From the NCBI GenBank assembly GCA_003153435.1, contig PLYR01000087.1:1-34646 (forward strand): a stretch of 34,646 nucleotides of DNA, read 5' to 3'. The DNA is from Bacteroidota bacterium. GTDB lineage: Bacteria > Bacteroidota > Bacteroidia > Palsa-965. The notes below the pieces were generated by a model. It was not told where the DNA came from. It saw nothing but the letters and a program-made list of their open reading frames with translations, and searched no databases. The position numbers were made by a program, and so were the translations under genes. Positions 32,062-34,646 of the stretch are shown here, in pieces (positions within the stretch are counted from its first letter, which is position 1; each line of letters starts with the position of its first letter).

Positions 32062-34017
32062 TTAATTATTGACCAGTTCAGCCTCCATGTTTAAGGTGGC
32101 TTTGACTAATACTTTGGCAATGATCGGTCCAGCAAACCATCCGGACCCATTCCTCCACCAGTGTTGCACACTTCCATCATTCAAAAGGAGTATGCATTCC
32201 AGATCGAAACCATAACTGCTCTCAATGAGTCCGATAACCTGGCGAACGTTCGTACCAAAGGTAGTACTCATATGCCATCCGGTTCCACCGTAATTATCCC
32301 TCCACCAGTGCTGAGCAGTTCCTGCAACAGCCACACAAAGCTCGAAGTTTCCAATATTGGTTTCCTGTGTGGCCCCAAACTGACCTTCAATCATGACCGG
32401 TGCACTATAAACGTTGGCACCGAAACAGACTCCTTCATGCCAAACATTTCCATGGTCGTCATCCCTCCAGAAATGCCACATCTGGTGTGTACTTGCACAA
32501 ACAGCTACCAGTTCAAGATTCCCCTGATTACCATACTGACTTTGCACGAGTGTAGCTCCACTGTAGGAAACAAGTCCGGGTAACAAACCTCCGTCATGCC
32601 AGTTGAAACTACCATCTCTCCACCAGTGGTTCAGAGAACCGTCAGCTCTTCTCACCACCGCTTCAAAGTTTCCTGGAGCACCGTAATTACCCTGTATAAA
32701 GGCAGGAACTCCGGCTGCATTGGTGGGACCAAAGACTCCTCCATCATTCCATTTTCCGGTAGTCTGATCCAACCACCAGTGATGCAGACGGCTACCGGTA
32801 GTCAGGTATACGCATTCGAAATTGCGGTTATAGGTTGTTCCGGTAAGTGTCGGTGCAGAGGCCACATCATTACCGAAAGTGGGACCCGCTGCCCAGTTAT
32901 TGGTTGATCCGTCTCTCCAGTAATGCTTAACTGTAACTCCTGATTGAATTAACATTTCAAAATTCCTGTGCAAAGCTCCGTTTCCGCTTTCATAAAGATT
33001 GCCATTATGAATTCTTCTCTTCGTCCAGGGATCCGGATTCGGATCATTCACTCCATATTTGGAATAAACATCACAGCTGGCCTGTCCATACCCGATCCGG
33101 AAATATCCTTTCACCCCGTTCCAAACCTCTCCCCAGCCTTGCCCCCATGAATTCTTACAGATCCAGCACTGGTTCGTATCATCATAACCTACAGCAAACA
33201 CACAATGCCATCCCCTGCTGTAGTTGGAAGGATCGTTTGATTTTTTATAGACTCCTCCCCCATATCCGTCAAAATCGGCAAATACTTCAAAGCAAAGGGT
33301 AATCGGGCCCACGGTATCGATCCAGGTTTTTTGATCAGACATGGAGCTAAGCGTGGAATAATCGGTGATCTTCACGGTCCTTCCACTCCGGTCTGCGGTT
33401 GGCGTCCAGGCATGATCCCCGTGATAGTAAGGATAACAACCAGGATCCGCGATCCCGTTTTGTTTGATCCAGTCCAGTGCATTGGAAGGCCATCCTCCAT
33501 CACCACAATGAGCACCCATACCATCATGTACATCTCCTTCTGATCGGACACTCCATACACAATGCTGGATTCGAGTCATGCTTTCGACCACACCGGTGGC
33601 ACCAAACGACCAGCAGGATTCACATCCGTTCTGATCTTTGGGAAGAGTGATCCATCTCCAGCCCCAACGATCTCTCCAGTCAACCATATTGGCAGCACCG
33701 GCTGTCAGGCCTGCCACCATTTCAGGTTTGACAATTGCGTTGGCCAGATAGCTTACTTTGGCATCCTCACCGGTAATGAAACCAAGAGCCTTCCTTCTCT
33801 CATAAAGGAAAGGGTTTTGGGTGTTGGAATTGATAAGAAGCTTCAGTTCAATCGGTTTGGCATCAGCAGCCTTTACAATTTTTGGCGGAATGCTAGCACC
33901 CAGCGTATGCTGAGGCACCTGATCCGTGTCTTTCAGGGTTTCGTCGACGGTCCACCCCACTTTTTGATCCTTGACCAGCTTGGCAAGATCTTTTGCAATA
34001 AACGGTTTGTTAGCCAT
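32062..34017 (-). CDS. papain-family (C1A) cysteine protease with WW-rich six-repeat propeller-like domain
   Basis: A 651-aa protein. Residues 1-110 are a hydrophilic leader with no signal peptide, possibly a propeptide. The protease domain is about 110-330: Gln129 (oxyanion hole) and Cys135 in DQNGCESCWSFGA, His271 in WHCVFAVGYDD and Asn289 in CKNSWGQGWGEVW form a complete catalytic set. Residues about 335-640 contain six repeats of about 50 residues with the pattern NFExxV, HWWRDGS, W, GxxFGxNV, YG (for example LNHWWRDGSFNWHDGG), which suggests a beta-propeller of lectin type. The chagasin-like inhibitor follows 73 nt downstream. The arrangement fits protease plus its own inhibitor. Substrate is unknown; cytosolic location or export by an unrecognised route are both possible. 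Confidence 0.88.
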   Translation of the reverse strand: MANKPFIAKDLAKLVKDQKVGWTVDETLKDTDQVPQHTLGASIPPKIVKAADAKPIELKLLINSNTQNPFLYERRKALGFITGEDAKVSYLANAIVKPEMVAGLTAGAANMVDWRDRWGWRWITLPKDQNGCESCWSFGATGVVESMTRIQHCVWSVRSEGDVHDGMGAHCGDGGWPSNALDWIKQNGIADPGCYPYYHGDHAWTPTADRSGRTVKITDYSTLSSMSDQKTWIDTVGPITLCFEVFADFDGYGGGVYKKSNDPSNYSRGWHCVFAVGYDDTNQCWICKNSWGQGWGEVWNGVKGYFRIGYGQASCDVYSKYGVNDPNPDPWTKRRIHNGNLYESGNGALHRNFEMLIQSGVTVKHYWRDGSTNNWAAGPTFGNDVASAPTLTGTTYNRNFECVYLTTGSRLHHWWLDQTTGKWNDGGVFGPTNAAGVPAFIQGNYGAPGNFEAVVRRADGSLNHWWRDGSFNWHDGGLLPGLVSYSGATLVQSQYGNQGNLELVAVCASTHQMWHFWRDDDHGNVWHEGVCFGANVYSAPVMIEGQFGATQETNIGNFELCVAVAGTAQHWWRDNYGGTGWHMSTTFGTNVRQVIGLIESSYGFDLECILLLNDGSVQHWWRNGSGWFAGPIIAKVLVKATLNMEAELVNN

Positions 34018-34039
34018 AGGAGTTGTTTTAGATGAGCCA

Positions 34040-34070
34040 CAAGTATAGACTCATTTAAAAATAAAGTCAA
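34040..34070 (-). promoter_or_regulatory. promoter for the protease-inhibitor unit
   Basis: On the minus strand TTG (34070-34068), 20 nt, then TATACTTG (34047-34040), one mismatch from TAnnTTTG. The transcript would start near 34033, giving a leader of about 16 nt. A small inverted repeat, ATGAG (34032-34036) with CTCAT (34050-34054), brackets the -7 element and could be a regulator site. Confidence 0.5.
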
Positions 34071-34307
34071 GTTATTTAAATGTAATTTCATATAGGATAT
34101 TTATTTATGATTGTTATTTAGTAACAATACATAATGATTTACAATTCGAATGAGTCGAAATCAAGGTTATTAGGGCTCTCTATATTTATCATGAAATCTG
34201 TAACCCTTTACCGCAGGGAGCTGGTTTTGAAAATTTATTCGGGCAAATTAATTGTTAATAACTTTCGTCTATGTAAGTATTGTAACTTGCGTCAAATTCA
34301 CAATTCT

Positions 34308-34559
34308 ATGAACCCGGAAGAACCTAACAAACCACCACGTCAGTATACGAAAGAGGATGAAGAAGCGATCAGAGCCGCTTTTGAGGCTGAGAGTGCAAAA
34401 TGGATGGAATATGATGAAAACGGAAAAGAGAAAACCTTTTTCGATTATTCGGCTGAGGAGCTGGAGAAAATGCCCCCGGAGAGGAGCATCTTACTTTATG
34501 CCAAGGCTACCTTTAAAGATCAGCGTGAGGAAAAGAAAAATGAAAGAAAGCTGGAATAG
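34308..34559 (+). CDS. small charged protein, function unknown
   Basis: The ATG at 34308 gives 83 residues: MNPEEPNKPPRQYTKEDEEA, then a helix rich in Glu, Lys and Ala, an FFDYSAEELEKMPPERSILL core, and a KDQREEKKNERKLE tail. The frame is open for 58 codons upstream, but that part reads unlike protein (basic, hydrophobic and Cys-rich), so the internal ATG was chosen. No family was recognised. A helical cytosolic protein is likely. A 7-bp hairpin overlaps its stop (34548-34567). Confidence 0.6.
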   Translation: MNPEEPNKPPRQYTKEDEEAIRAAFEAESAKWMEYDENGKEKTFFDYSAEELEKMPPERSILLYAKATFKDQREEKKNERKLE

Positions 34560-34567
34560 CCCAGCTT
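34548..34567 (+). terminator. small hairpin over the stop codon of the 34308 gene
   Basis: AAGCTGG (34548-34554) and CCAGCTT (34561-34567) form a 7-bp stem with the TAG stop in the loop, followed by GGTAATTTGATTT. A weak terminator or stability element. Confidence 0.35.
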
Positions 34568-34605
34568 GGTAATTTGATTTATATTAATTGAACTTCATCC
34601 TATTT

Positions 34606-34646
34606 ATGAAAACGCTCTCTCTCATACTGATTTGTTTTGTAGCCCT
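34606..34646 (+). CDS. start of a secreted protein gene (cut by window end)
   Basis: ATG at 34606 opens MKTLSLILICFVA, a typical Sec signal peptide core, and runs to the window edge. Only 13 codons are visible, so the product cannot be named. Confidence 0.5.
   Translation, partial: MKTLSLILICFVA

Noticed and set aside
34134-34307. N-terminal extension of the small charged protein to 141 aa
   Set aside because: The added 58 codons read as basic, Cys-containing non-coding-like sequence, in contrast to the acidic helical part; the ATG at 34308 is more likely.

Overview
The window is chromosomal DNA from a member of the Bacteroidota, probably a gliding or surface-active lineage (Flavobacteriia, Sphingobacteriia or Chitinophagia type). 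The evidence is four secreted proteins with type IX secretion (T9SS) C-terminal signals, one of them a giant gliding-associated (CHU_C) adhesin with a PorP/SprF gene directly behind it, and promoters of the Bacteroidota form TTG-N19-TAnnTTTG. No tRNA, rRNA, CRISPR array, transposase or phage gene was seen.

Layout. 1-4.7 kb is housekeeping: the C-terminal part of FtsK, a LolA-like carrier, sucD (minus strand) and mnmE, separated by short dispersed intergenic palindromes. 4.9-9 kb holds two T9SS-secreted proteins of unknown function on either side of a HigA-type antitoxin gene whose toxin gene higB survives only as a C-terminal stub. 9.2-11.6 kb encodes a membrane TPR sensor fused to a SpoIIE/PP2C phosphatase. 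11.6-12.4 kb has no convincing gene. It contains the most unusual object in the window: a roughly 380-bp array of GTNAC palindromes spaced exactly 21 bp apart and capped by a perfect 21-bp inverted repeat. 12.4-14.7 kb carries a GIY-YIG-like protein, a STAS-like protein and a class A beta-lactamase lipoprotein.

14.9-30.3 kb looks like one surface-adhesion locus. A helical protein (489 aa), a zinc-ribbon membrane microprotein (67 aa) and a 50-aa microprotein are chained by ATGA stop/start overlaps. They are followed by a 4130-aa adhesin with 38 Ig-like repeats and a CHU_C C-terminus, and then PorP/SprF. The first genes may regulate or assist the adhesin; PorP/SprF and CHU_C point to T9SS export and surface anchoring.

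30.4-34.6 kb (mostly minus strand) has another T9SS protein and then a two-gene unit: a papain-family cysteine protease carrying a six-repeat WW-rich propeller-like domain, and a chagasin-type inhibitor of that protease class. Neither has a signal peptide. A 13-bp perfect hairpin lies between them. This looks like a protease with its own antidote and is the best candidate for an undescribed two-component protein system here. The window ends with a small charged protein and the first codons of a secreted protein.
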